Positions 47,601-57,790 of a stretch of DNA of 64,000 nt are shown here, one piece after another. The DNA is taken from positions 311,613-375,612 of the forward strand of contig VWYX01000275.1 in NCBI GenBank assembly GCA_013396525.1. The letters run 5' to 3'. Source of the DNA: Chaetorhynchus papuensis. Lineage: Eukaryota; Chordata; Aves; Passeriformes; Rhipiduridae. The translations under genes and the position numbers were made by a program. The notes beneath the pieces are model-generated. The model was not told the DNA's origin, made no database searches, and saw nothing but the letters and a program-made list of their open reading frames with translations. Every line of letters begins with the position of its first letter. Position 1 is the stretch's first letter.

Positions 47601-49339
47601 TGCTGCTTTTCCTGGAGGTCCCTGAGCTGAAGAGCTGGAAAAGTAATTCTGTCAAGTTAAAACAGTAGGAAAAAGTGCCAGTTTTATGTATTGAGGATGT
47701 TGATTTCAGAATCTGGTTGTGTATGTGTTTTGTAGTTGAAAAATAAAAGAAATTCCTATTTATATTCATACATACATTTCATACTACAAATTATTTGTTT
47801 TCGTTAGACTAGATTGATTATAATACACTGTAATACAATTTAGGGATGACAAACCTGACTGGGAGGACAACCACTTCACCTCTGAGATGTGTGAGCACAG
47901 GCTGTCATGTCACAAGTATGGGCTCAGACTTGCCTATACTTATTCCTATGTCATGCATCCTACACTGGCACACCTTGTGCCACAATGCATTTCTCTCCTC
48001 TCTGCTGAAGGCTTGGGGTAACACAGCAGCAGCCACAACTGCAGTAGGTGCCCAGAGAGATCTGAGGTGCCTCATGCTCCTGAACCGTGGAAGTCCAGGT
48101 GGGGTTTGGGAAGTCACGCTGACTTCACTGACGAATGTGAGTCACTGAAGTTCTGGGCTGTGTTGTTCTTGGGGGAGATGCCACCCATGTAGGAAGATCA
48201 GGTGCAACTCAAGAACCTCAGGACAGTGTCTAAATCATGGAGTAAATGTGTGAGTAACCCTCCTACTCACAGGGTGTCAGCTGGAAGCAGAAGCAAGTGC
48301 AGAGGACTTCTTGCTCCCAGTGCTGTACTTGCACTGCTGATTGTGCAAGCGTGTTTGGTTGGGGATACAAAAACACTAAGTGTAGGTGAGCCGTTTAAAC
48401 CCTCTAGAGAAACCAGAATAGGTAATCATATCTTTCTCCTAGTTCAATTTTTGTATTGATTTATCATGATAAGAGGTGCTTCTTTAGTTCTAATAGTGTC
48501 TACTTTTTCTTTTTTTTTCTCTATTGCATATTTCTATGGCAGCTTTTCCACGTGATATATATTGGGTCACACATTAATTTACACCAGCCTCTGTTCTGCA
48601 AAAAAGAGTTCATGAGCTAAATAAAAAGGAATGGGGAGGGGGATGTCTAGCAGAGCCCAGGCTTTTGTTTCATGTTTTGGATGTATTTTCTTTTTTAAAA
48701 TAAAATTGTTGATATGCATTTGCTTTTATTTTTCTAGCCTTCCTCTTGCTGATGACCGGGTTCCTGTTTGATCCTGTTTACAAGCTTTCGAAGATTGAAA
48801 ATAACCCCAACTCCTCTGCACTGGGTAGGAAAACAAAGCCATGTAAAGACATACTGCAATTACTCTAGAGGGCTGGCAATAAGGAAGAGTGTGGTATGAA
48901 GGAAGAGCTTGTGGTGAAAAAGAGGTTACCAGGTTACCACAAAAGACATTAGTGTACTCAGTTTTTCTCACCCACTCTTGGACTGGGGAGGATGGGGAAG
49001 AGTGGGCATGTCAGCAAGTAAATAAGCATTCTCCAGTGTGTGTAGTCTCAGTGTAAATATTTTAAGTTTGTCTATACTTTCTGTTACTTATTCAAACTGC
49101 TTTGCAGTTGTATTTCAATCTATTCAAAACATTCAATAAGAAAACTATTGAATATTTTTGGGTTTGGATTGTTGTTTTGTTTGTTTTGGGGTTTGTTTAG
49201 GTTTTGGGGCTTTTTTTGGTTTTGTGGATATATGTGCAATATTTTAGTAGTGTTGCTGTGTAAATATCTATATCCCAAGTACTAAATTTTTACAAATACG
49301 ATGTTTCTTGTAATAGGGAGACTAGATGGGGAGCAATCC
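44661..49339. other. non-coding sequence, no gene seen
   Basis: Includes a T run at about 45390, a short (GTT)n at about 46637-46648, AT-rich homeodomain-like words near 47160-47225 and a G/T-rich patch at 49155-49227. Overlapping frames of 100-121 codons (for example 45173-45538 minus, 47846-48148 plus) are unrecognised. Confidence 0.5.
49155..49227. repeat. G/T-rich low-complexity tract
   Basis: Repeated TTTGG, GTTTTG and TTTGGGG words just upstream of the LTR. Several similar T/G patches occur across the window (2.4, 43.06, 52.47 and 63.07 kb). Confidence 0.7.
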
Positions 49340-49733
49340 GGTTAAATGTTGTTGGCCTGGCCGGAGACTCAGATGCAGATAATCCCACCAGTTATTGTGT
49401 CTTCTTGATCGTGATGCCAAAATGGTTTTTGCTTTTATATCTTCTTCATATGTATTTGCAGCTCTGTAGTTTATAGTTATAGTTATTACATAGTTATATA
49501 GTTTCCTAGCTTCAGTACTTTTCCTATTAGACAAACAAATTCCTGACAGCCTCTTCTAATCTTCCTTCTTATGGGAATCAAGGACAAGACACCTTCCCAA
49601 GCCACTTTCTCAAGCAATAGACATCAACAACTCGCAAGGAGGGGGCCTTCAGAAGGGGTTGGACCAAGAGGGGTAATTACTTCATTACCTGTCTAACTGA
49701 AGATTCTTGTCAATTATGCTAATTTGCTAAACT

Positions 49734-49742
49734 TATAAAACT
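49734..49742 (+). promoter_or_regulatory. LTR TATA box
   Basis: TTATAAAAC within the solo LTR, placed before the ATTAAA signal as in a U3/R boundary. Activity is unknown. Confidence 0.5.
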
Positions 49743-49835
49743 GTACTTGGCCTATGTCATGTGTGCATTTTTGACGCATTTTCAACGCATTTTCGGCATA
49801 TATTTCGGCGTCTTGTGCATCTGGAGGGACCCTTC

Positions 49836-49842
49836 ATTAAAA
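49836..49842 (+). terminator. LTR polyadenylation signal ATTAAA
   Basis: The common variant hexamer ATTAAA within the LTR, roughly 100 bases after the TATA box, followed by pyrimidine- and GT-containing sequence. Its placement supports the LTR reading. Confidence 0.5.
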
Positions 49843-49904
49843 ACAGTAACCGCATTTTATCACCTACCCTTGTCTGGCTCTTGATTTCAGGGCTGAAAAG
49901 GAAA

Positions 49905-50809
49905 CAATCCTGTAGTAGTTTTTGTGCTTAATCTGACTTCCATGAATAGTAAATGTTAGCAGAATTAAGGTTTCAAAGACAAGCACTTCCTTTTGGTAGC
50001 TTTTTTTTATCATTGTTGTTGTGGACTTCAGGAACTAGAGTTGAGGTGGGCACTCTTGAGTCCGATGAGTTTTTCAGAGTGTCACCTATCTTTGACCAGG
50101 TTGCTCTCACATTTTGTGTATCGTGAGTGGCAATTGCTAAAACATCAGGGTTAGAAATGCAGCATGGTAACAGGTAGCACATCCAGTTTTTCTGGGTGGA
50201 AGTGAGGAGAAGGTGTGGAAGGCAGTCAAGAGCCAGAGCTGTGCAACTGAGATTTTAGGGCCGACTAAGATAAAACCCAGAGACAGCCTTCTTGATTTCG
50301 GTATGATTTTGTCCACATGCAGAGGGCTATTCCACTGCTCTTTTTCAGAAAAAAAAAAATCTAATTAAATTTAAATGCAGGATTATGTGAATGATTGATA
50401 ATATTATGGTGTAAATCGATGCTTTTCTGCTTCGTGGTGAGGCCTCAGACACGCATCTGAGATGACAGTCTAAGTCATGGTATTTTAACATGATTGATTC
50501 AGATATGGAGAAGTTGTATGATTCACTTATATCTTTCTAAATGCCAGAAGTCAGTTGTGACATTCTCATCTTTTCCTTTTCTAAATAAGCTTATCAAAGA
50601 AGAAATCACTAATTTGCCAGGCAGTGCTTAATAATCAAGGAAGTGAAACTTCTATTTTACAGAAAAAAAAAAAAAAATTTTTGCTGAATTGCTGAATGAT
50701 TTTTAAATAATAAAAGCTTCCTATGTACTGAGTAGCTAATTATTTTTAAAATTATTTTTATTTTTAAGGCCTTAATTCTGAGAAGGGTCACTAGCCTTTG
50801 AGAACTGAG
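49905..50809. other. non-coding sequence, no gene seen
   Basis: Unique-looking with A runs near 50350 and 50665. AT-rich words at about 50700-50770 alternate TTTTTAAA patterns. No gene seen. Confidence 0.5.
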
Positions 50810-51060
50810 CCACTTTGTTGACAGATCTATCCTCTAAATTGAACAGCATTAATTAGAACTTTATGCTGTATATTCTTCCCTTTTAATGTGGGTGGCGCTA
50901 TCAACAAAAATGTCTAATGAATTTGAAGCTGATTTTAAAAGGTCTGCCACCTGTAGATAAAAATGTGCATTACTACACATGGTAATTATCAAGATCAAAG
51001 GCTGTGATATGATCCATTGACCTTTTGAAATCAAAACACACGCTATAAAGAAAAAAAAGG
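50810..51060. promoter_or_regulatory. candidate conserved regulatory block (TCF/homeodomain words)
   Basis: TTAATTAG is at 50849-50856, 'gggtggcgctatcaac' near 50890, an E-box CACCTG at 50948-50953, and TAATTAT near 50983. A TCF/LEF-type ATCAAAG is at 50994-51000, and TGACCTTTTGA, combining a nuclear-receptor half site with an inverted TCF-like word, is at about 51018-51028. The density of such words in 200 repeat-free bases is the reason for the call; function is inferred. Confidence 0.4.
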
Positions 51061-52120
51061 CACTGATTTCTCCATCTATGTTAATATAGGACATAACTGT
51101 ATATTCTGCTGTTTTGATACAGTGTAATATATCTACAGGAAAAAAGATACTTTGAATTACGTTAGACCCAAATTTCCCATCAGTTCCTCTGCAGACTTAC
51201 AAAGCTCTCACTATTTTTGTATGTGTTGAGGAACTTTTTTTTTTATTTTTTAATCTAATGATATAGATTGCTAAAAATATTCAGGTGTCTGAGACAGCAG
51301 CAAAACATCTCTGAGCCACCCTACAAAAATAAACTAGTTTTGTGCGTGCAGGATGAAGAAGGAAGTATACAGGAACAGATTTCAGCTCCAGGCTTTTTTT
51401 CAGGGGCATTTGCAATAGGGGAGGGGAGAAACAACCCAGCAACTATCATTGTAAAAATTATGAAAAGCACTTTGATGGTCCTTTTTAAAGTCACTTCACT
51501 AAACAGGGGCCAAAGCAAAAGCCTGAAAGGCAACTTGTAGTTGGCTCTTAACAACCTCAGCCCCTCGCTGCTATTTGCAGTTTTGAACAAGTGCCTGTGC
51601 ACACAGTAATGGTGAGAAAGACTAAAGGGAAATAAAGGACGTGAAGGAAGGATTTTCTGTTTTCATGTGAGTACTTGGAAGAGCAAGCAAGTGAAGAAGC
51701 AGCAATTTTAGCTAAGCTAATGTAATAGAAGACCATTGCACCCAAACTGTCTCAGCAGAACTTCCTGCATAATTAGATTGTAAATCTTCTCAACTGAGGA
51801 AGTTTTGCCCAGGGTCAGATTGTCTAAGTAATAATCCATTCTACATAAATTAGAAGATTTGAACTGCTGGGATACATTATTACATTAGTTTTGGTTTTTA
51901 TTCCTAATATAACTAAGGAGAACAAATGCAACAATTCTTTTTCTTTTCTTTCTTTTTAATTATCTTATGTTTCTTTACCTTTTGTTTATCTCAGAAGGCC
52001 TTTCCTGTAGGTTTTGGGATTTTTCCTGAGCAATGATGATGAAGTTGTTATATAGGCAGATTAATACATTTTTAATACACTTCAGAAGGTGATGCCAGAG
52101 AATCCTTTGGCCAAGTGATA

Positions 52121-52150
52121 TCAGTGAAGAATTCTTCAGTGAAGAATTTA
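52121..52150. repeat. 15-base tandem duplication
   Basis: TCAGTGAAGAATTCT is followed immediately by TCAGTGAAGAATTTA; 13 of 15 bases agree. A recent local slippage event. Confidence 0.85.
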
Positions 52151-53670
52151 GCTCTTTTTGTGCTGTTGAAATCCTATCTTCCACTATGACCCCCTTTTTC
52201 TGCAAAGAATAGAAATTCATCTTTGCGGAAAGAATTAATGGGTAAAAATTTACTAATAACTAGTTTACAACAGGCAGGGTTTTAAGTTAATAGTTCAATT
52301 ATTTTCTTTGAGAAAAGGAAGATTATGGGTACTTTACATGCATATACAGCTATATGTAAAAGTGATGGGGTAAATCTGAAGTTCTTATTCAGGCAAAAAT
52401 TGCAATTGAAATTTCAGTATTTGATCTGCTTGAAGAAAGCCAAGTTTGCAGTATAGCACAGAAGAATTGATTTTTTTTGGACTTTTTTTAGTGTGTATTT
52501 GGGGGTGCTGGTTTTTTTGGTGTTTTTTTGGTGTTTGTACATTTGACTTTCACTGTAAAATGGAGAAGCAGCCAACTGCTCAGGAGAGCCTTTTGGAAAC
52601 AAAACAGCATTGGGGCTGGATTCTCTTCTTACTGAAAATTCATATGATACACAGTGGTAACTTCTTTTTTTTTTAAGGCAAGAAGGAAACTACCTGGGGT
52701 GAGAGGTACTAAACTCCTCATGTCGTATCTGCTTACTGTGCTCAAGGCTAGAAAAAATACGGAATGGAATTGATAATCCTGTGTTTTCAAATACGGGAGT
52801 ATTTTGGATACCTGATGCCAGTTCTGTGAGCTCAGCTGCCTGGTGAGTCTGTGGTCAGCTGCTCCGCAGAGCACTGGAAGCTGAAAGCAAAGCATAAGTT
52901 TGGGTGGAAATGGCAAGTGCTCTCTGAAGTCCTGTGTGTGCAAGGAACAGAATTCAATATATGTTATTATTTTTCTATCATGCTGTGAGACACCAGTGGA
53001 TGTGAAAAAAAGAATAATAGTTTAGAAGACATGAGGAAAAAAAAATAAAGATCTGTGAAAGCCCTTTGACACTGGCATTTTGGGGAAACACCATGTCTTT
53101 TGGGTGTCCCTGGAAACATTACAAGAGCATTGGAAGCCAGAAGATAAACTTTTATTTTTTGCTTCTATTTAAAATCCAAACTTGCTCTCATTGCTGCTAT
53201 TATCATCCTTATAAAATTACTTCTACATATTTAAAATTTCCATTTTTATTATTATTATTGTTTAACAGCAAGTAGTTGTGTTTCTTTCTTGGTTTTTTTT
53301 TTGTCCTCGGGAGCATCAGATATAAAGAAAATCAGAAATCAGACCTCAAGACTACTTTTGAGGCAGAAATAATCCAACCATTATTTCTGGTGTAAAAGGT
53401 TTGTGAATAGCATCATTTGCCTAGAAGCTGTTTTCCAACCTAATAACTCCTGGAATAATGACCTAAAACTGTTTCCAAGAGGATTAAGGCCCATATAACT
53501 ATTAGGAAGTATAAGTTTCTGAAAAAGCTTCTTTCTGATTGGTGGAGAGGTGAGTTCTGATTTAGATTAAAGCTGCTTGCTTAGGAGAATCAGTTCCAAT
53601 CTCTCTGAAGTCAAAAGTGTTGAAGTAATCCTCTAGAAAAGGATTGTCTGAGGGGTTTTTTTTCTTTCTT

Positions 53671-53700
53671 TATATATGTAATATATATGTGTATATATAG
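53671..53700. repeat. AT-rich TATATG-type microsatellite
   Basis: Alternating TA broken by single G (TATATATG, ATATATATG, TGTATATATAG). Confidence 0.8.
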
Positions 53701-53739
53701 ATATTACTTACTGCCATAATGACCTGGAAGATGGTCATT

Positions 53740-54480
53740 TAAAAGAGTTTTTAATCGGTTTGGGAGGGGCTTTTTAATCTTCTGCTTTAGTGTGCCTTGA
53801 GCAAAAGCTATTCAAAATGGGCTGAGATTGCAGCTGAACACTTGGCTTGTTGGTTAATCATCACTTGAACACTCTTCATTGGAGAGACTGTGGAACAGAA
53901 TTTATTATCTGTAATGATATTGGTGTGTTTTTAGGGTTGTGCACATGTTGGATGTTCTGTGCTCTTGTTAATTGCTTTTTCAGCTAGTGTGGCCTGTAAA
54001 GGGGAGGGAGGAGAAAATATGGGCTTGGGATGGTTTGGGAATATCCAATGTACAGGGGTCAGGCATTGTGCATCAGAGGAATGCATGGATTTGCAGCTGA
54101 ATCCATTTGATAAAGAGCTGCTCGCTGAGTAGTACTTTTAAATTGGCAAAACTTCCCAACTGTGCATCAAAATGCACTGGTGACAGTTCACCACAGAAAG
54201 CACGTGAATTCACACTGAAATGGCTGTTAACCACCTATTGTTTTTCACCTTCTTGAATTAACCAGAGCTAATGCTGGAGCTTCTGGCTGAATCACAGAAA
54301 TGTCTCAGCAGATCACACTGAAAACCTGAAATCATCAGTGAGTTCAGCCAGCTTTATCCTAGGATGTCTTCCTTGCCAGCAATCAGGATTGGTTTACATC
54401 TGTCCCAAGAGCATACTCATGTAAGAAGGTGAAATAAACATCTGGCATTACCAAAGGAAAATAGAATTGGTTTATTTACT
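53740..54480. promoter_or_regulatory. candidate conserved non-coding region
   Basis: A long repeat-free stretch with dense motif-like words. GGTTAATCAT (HNF1-like) is at 53852-53861, followed at once by CACTTGA (NKX2-like) at 53862-53868. Further on are 'gttaattgctttttcagcta' near 53967, 'gaatgcatggatttgcagct' near 54080, and 'atttgataaagagctgctcg' near 54104. No frame of note crosses it. Inferred from texture and motif clustering. Confidence 0.33.
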
Positions 54481-56639
54481 TGAGGAATTAGTATCACTGG
54501 CCATTCAGAAATCTGTAATAATATGTGTGTGCTGTATTCATTTTGACCTTTAGAGAAATTTGGCCTTGTGTGCAATTTAAAGGTGATTTAGCAGAGCTTC
54601 TCACTAATAGGGTAACAATAAAATTTGGCTGTTGAATCTTGTTGTTATACAAGACAGAGCCAGTTTTGTGAGACACTGAAATCCATCTTTAAAAAATGCA
54701 GAAGGAATATAATCAGTGATGGTACTTAGCATGCAGCTGAACTGGGCCCTGTTTTGAAAAAATCACTCTAATTTTTACAGTGGTTGACTGCAGCCACAAT
54801 AGAGAAAAGTGAGTAAGTGTTCGCTGATTAGATCTGTGGCCAAATTCTTGTTTCTGATGCAGGGTGCACAGTGCCAAAAATCTGATGCATATGCTTATGA
54901 AATACTTTTCTGGTTCTATATGTACTATAAATACATTCCACATGGCTTTATACAAAGCTCTCTGTTATTTCAGTAAGTCACAAGCTACTAAGCCAGATCC
55001 AAAGAAGGTGAAGGTCTGAATAAGGTTCTTTAACATTTTATGACTTTGAAACACTGGTTTAGAGTATATTTGCTTCATTAATTTGTGGCTTTGATCTCAG
55101 TTGGGTAAGCATTGAAAAGATAGGCAAAATTTAATGGGGAAAAAAACCCCTTTTCACAAAGGTCCCTTGTTGCCCTTAAGTTAACAGACTGAAGAAAGTT
55201 CCTTTTCATTTTCAGTAGTCTAGGTTCTGACTTTAAACCAGGAATATGTAGTCTTACTTAAAATACATAATTCAAGGAATACTGTTGCTGAAGATCTTAT
55301 CTGGTGTGACCAGGTTTGGCAAAATTGCTTGCCTAGGGTGAATAAGAGTCTCTCCTGGAATTTTTAGAGGAAAAAAATACCTGTGCTCCCTCTACTCCCA
55401 GCTGTGGGACTGAGGGAGAAGTCGTGCAGTATGGTCTTCCCTAGCCCTAGACAGGTCTGTCCGGTGGCCCAGGAGCTCCTTGGAGTGTTCCCAAGCAGCA
55501 GTAAAATTAAGTCTGGCTACTGCCTTGCTGGCTTTTCTTTTTTATATAAAAACTTGAATTCCAATTAAAAAGATGAGGAGAGAGAGTGGATTAGCTGCAG
55601 AGAAAGAATTTGGTAAACCTAAGTGGAGAACTCCAAGCTGAACTGCAGAGATATTTAGCTCGTTGCAGCAACAGGTTGCTCTGGTTCCTCCTTCTTTGTC
55701 TGGGTTTTTTCATCCACCATTTATATAGTTAGGCACCAGAGTAAATTCAAGTTAAATGAGGGAACACTTCTTTTCCTCCCCTCCCTTTTATTTCCTGCTC
55801 AGAAGCAGCTTGATATTACCAGTGGAAAGTGCAGCTTTGTTCCCAAGACCGGTGATACAGACACAGTATCAACCCATTTGTTTGCTTTTGTCCTCATGAG
55901 ATTCCTAACGGGGCCTTCCTACTGTACCCTTCCCACACACCTGTGGTTTTATCCTTTGTAGCATTGCAACCCTGGGAGAGTAGAGTCCACTCCCTGCCAC
56001 GTATCTGTGGCCCCCAAATCAATGGCAAGGGTAAGGAAGATCGTGGTCATCACTTATACCTGTGTAACAGCATAGAGATGGCTGGGTTGGGGAATTCCGG
56101 ATTTTGGGAGTGCCTGTGTGGGCATGGGAAGATTACTGTGGGTAGGGTCTCACTTGTGGGGGTAGAGATAGCAAAGCTGGGCTTGGAGATCTCAGCAGTG
56201 GTGGTCAGAACAAATGCCCTGGATCCCCTTCCTCAGGTGAGGGGGGAAACAAGCGTCAAAGGACACTGACATCCCACAACTGCTTTTTGGTCAATCTCCC
56301 TAAACTCTGATGAAAGAGGTAAAGGTGATGATGGTAACTTTATAAAATCTGGTGTTTTGTGACTTTCTCTAAGAGTCGGGCAGAAGATCATGTTTCGATA
56401 GAGCTGGGGAGTGATGAGCCCCCACCCCCAGGAAATCAGGCCTCCTTGAGCCCCTCAAGTGGGGTGCCCCAGGCTGAAGCACCTGAAGCCTCCAGCTGTT
56501 CTTGAGTCACTGGATGGGAACCCTCATAAGGAAAAAGGAAACGGAACATTCAGTGATGGGAACTCATAAGATAGGAGAGCCATCAGCTTCTGATTTCTAC
56601 ACCTTGGAAAGGGTTAATGCTGAGGTGCTCTATTGTATT
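54481..56639. other. non-coding sequence, no gene seen
   Basis: GC-richer patches occur at about 55385-55500 and 55900-56480. The 108-codon plus frame at 55943-56269 is unrecognised. A 22-base word at 54582-54603 recurs at 61825-61846 (see findings). Confidence 0.5.
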
Positions 56640-56860
56640 AATGATGGTTGTCTCTTCACAGGCCCGTTGGGCTCTTTCAGGGGCCTCTCAAAACAATGAG
56701 TGCAGTGAGGCTGTTCTGTCTAATTACTCCAAGACAGGGATGCTAAAGAGGAATTAATGACAGTTGACAAGTGCAATTAATAATTATAGCAAAGCTGGGA
56801 GTCATGCAGCAGGCAGATGACAATAACAGGGTAACTGTACATGACAGCTTTCATCCGTTC
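56640..56860. promoter_or_regulatory. homeodomain/SOX/MEIS-motif-rich block, candidate enhancer
   Basis: In about 160 bases there are AACAATG (SOX type, 56692-56698), TAATTA (56721-56726), a second AATTAA at 56752-56757, TGACAG (MEIS/TGIF type, 56758-56763 and 56842-56847), CAATTAATAATTA (56774-56786) and TGACAA (56818-56823). The sequence is repeat-free and without an open frame. This is the motif texture typical of vertebrate developmental enhancers; conservation and activity are inference. Confidence 0.45.
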
Positions 56861-57566
56861 CCCCCCTGCCCCGCCTGCTCCTCCTTTCTTTTACCCTTTC
56901 ATGTGAGCTGCTGCATGAGCCGGGCCAGGCCACGGACAAGGAAGGAGAAGATCTAGTTCCTTAGATTTGTCCAATTTCTAACCTGCCTCTCCCCATCCCA
57001 CACTGTCCCTCCTAAGGAAAATTCAAATTTAAAAAAAAAAAAATTACAAAAATTATCAACAGCACCAACTTAGCAGCACAGGCTTCTGTTAGCTTTCACG
57101 GTCAGGTGTTGACAAGACTACTTAAAATTCATGTTGTGAGATTGGAAGGAGAAGGGGACAGGGAAAGGCAGCAGCAAGCTGGAGTTGAAGTGGGATTTCC
57201 ATATCAAAGGCCAGGCCTTTGGCTCTGAATGGTAATTAAAGTACCCAGATTTCATCTCCTTGGTCAGCTCATGAAAAGGAAAAAAAAATGAGAGAGAGGA
57301 TTTTTTCACTCCCTTTAGACTACAGTACAGCAAGCAGTAAATTAAATGAAAGTTGAGCTAAAAGGTGCCTAACGCTTCAATCTTTTGCATCTAATAAAAT
57401 CTATGATGTTTTTAAAGCATTTATTCAGTTCACATCTTCATCTTGCTGTGATTATAAAGAATATCATGTCTGCTTACATTTATTGGGCACACATCTTGGC
57501 CTTCCCAGGGTTGTAAAAGGATTTCACTTTTCATTATGTTGCTGTTGTGTTACGGCCTTTCGGCTT
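56861..57566. other. non-coding sequence, possibly regulatory in part
   Basis: Includes a C-rich patch near 56858-56885, an A run near 57030 and, at about 57370-57565, repeat-free words such as 'gcttacatttattgggcaca' and 'gttgtgttacggcctttcgg' that look constrained. No gene seen. Confidence 0.45.
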
Positions 57567-57617
57567 AAAAAAAAAAAGGGGGGGGGGCGGGGAGGGAGAA
57601 AGGGAAAGAAAAAAAAA
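57567..57617. repeat. poly(A)-poly(G)-purine tract
   Basis: Eleven A, then ten G, then CGGGGAGGGAGAAAGGG and a further A run. All purine apart from one C, so it is quadruplex- or triplex-capable and a likely spot for sequencing error. Confidence 0.85.
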
Positions 57618-57680
57618 GCACATTTCTGTGTCATTTCTAGTTGGTCATTGTAGGAACCACTAACAGGGAGAACCAAATAA

Positions 57681-57790
57681 ATGCAAATTTAATGAGGCAT
57701 GGGGAACTAGTAATGAGATTCAACAGCCTCTCACCTTGAGGTTGTTGGTTCAAACCAGGGCTGTGACACTACTGAAAGTGGCCACAAACC
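57681..57790 (+). mobile_element. possible tRNA-derived SINE relic beside an octamer
   Basis: TAGTAATGAG (57708-57717) resembles a pol III A box with one mismatch at a key A, and GGTTCAAACC (57747-57756) is a good B box at tRNA-like spacing. The intervening sequence does not fold into a cloverleaf I can defend, so it is not called a tRNA gene. A perfect octamer ATGCAAAT lies just upstream (57681-57688), and another octamer, ATTTGCAT, at 57874-57881. Ancient SINE, exapted element or chance are all open. Confidence 0.28.

Larger units (their letters stand above)
49340..49904 (+). mobile_element. endogenous retrovirus solo LTR
   Basis: Reads as a retroviral long terminal repeat in plus orientation. 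U3 begins near 49347 (TGTTGTTGGCCTGGCCGG). A TATA box, TTATAAAAC, lies near 49734; a poly(A) signal ATTAAA lies about 100 bases downstream near 49837, followed by a U5-like 'cacctacccttgtctggctc'. No gag, pol or env sequence adjoins, so it is a solo LTR. The ends are uncertain: canonical TG..CA edges could be 49347 and about 49889, but CAATCC occurs on both sides (49334-49339 and 49905-49910), which would make a 6-base target duplication and slightly longer edges. Family not assigned; a beta-type (ERVK-like) origin fits a 6-base duplication. Confidence 0.75.
51061..53739. other. non-coding sequence, no gene seen
   Basis: Contains T runs near 51236 and 52668, a T/G-rich patch at 52470-52536, a 15-base tandem duplication at 52121-52150, an (ATT)n patch at about 53245-53260 and an AT run at 53671-53700. 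The stretch 51768-51880, with TAATTAG and 'aagtaataatccattc', may be another regulatory block. No gene recognised. Confidence 0.5.

Noticed and set aside
57708..57756. tRNA gene
   Set aside because: A and B boxes are roughly placed but no acceptor stem or anticodon arm can be paired.
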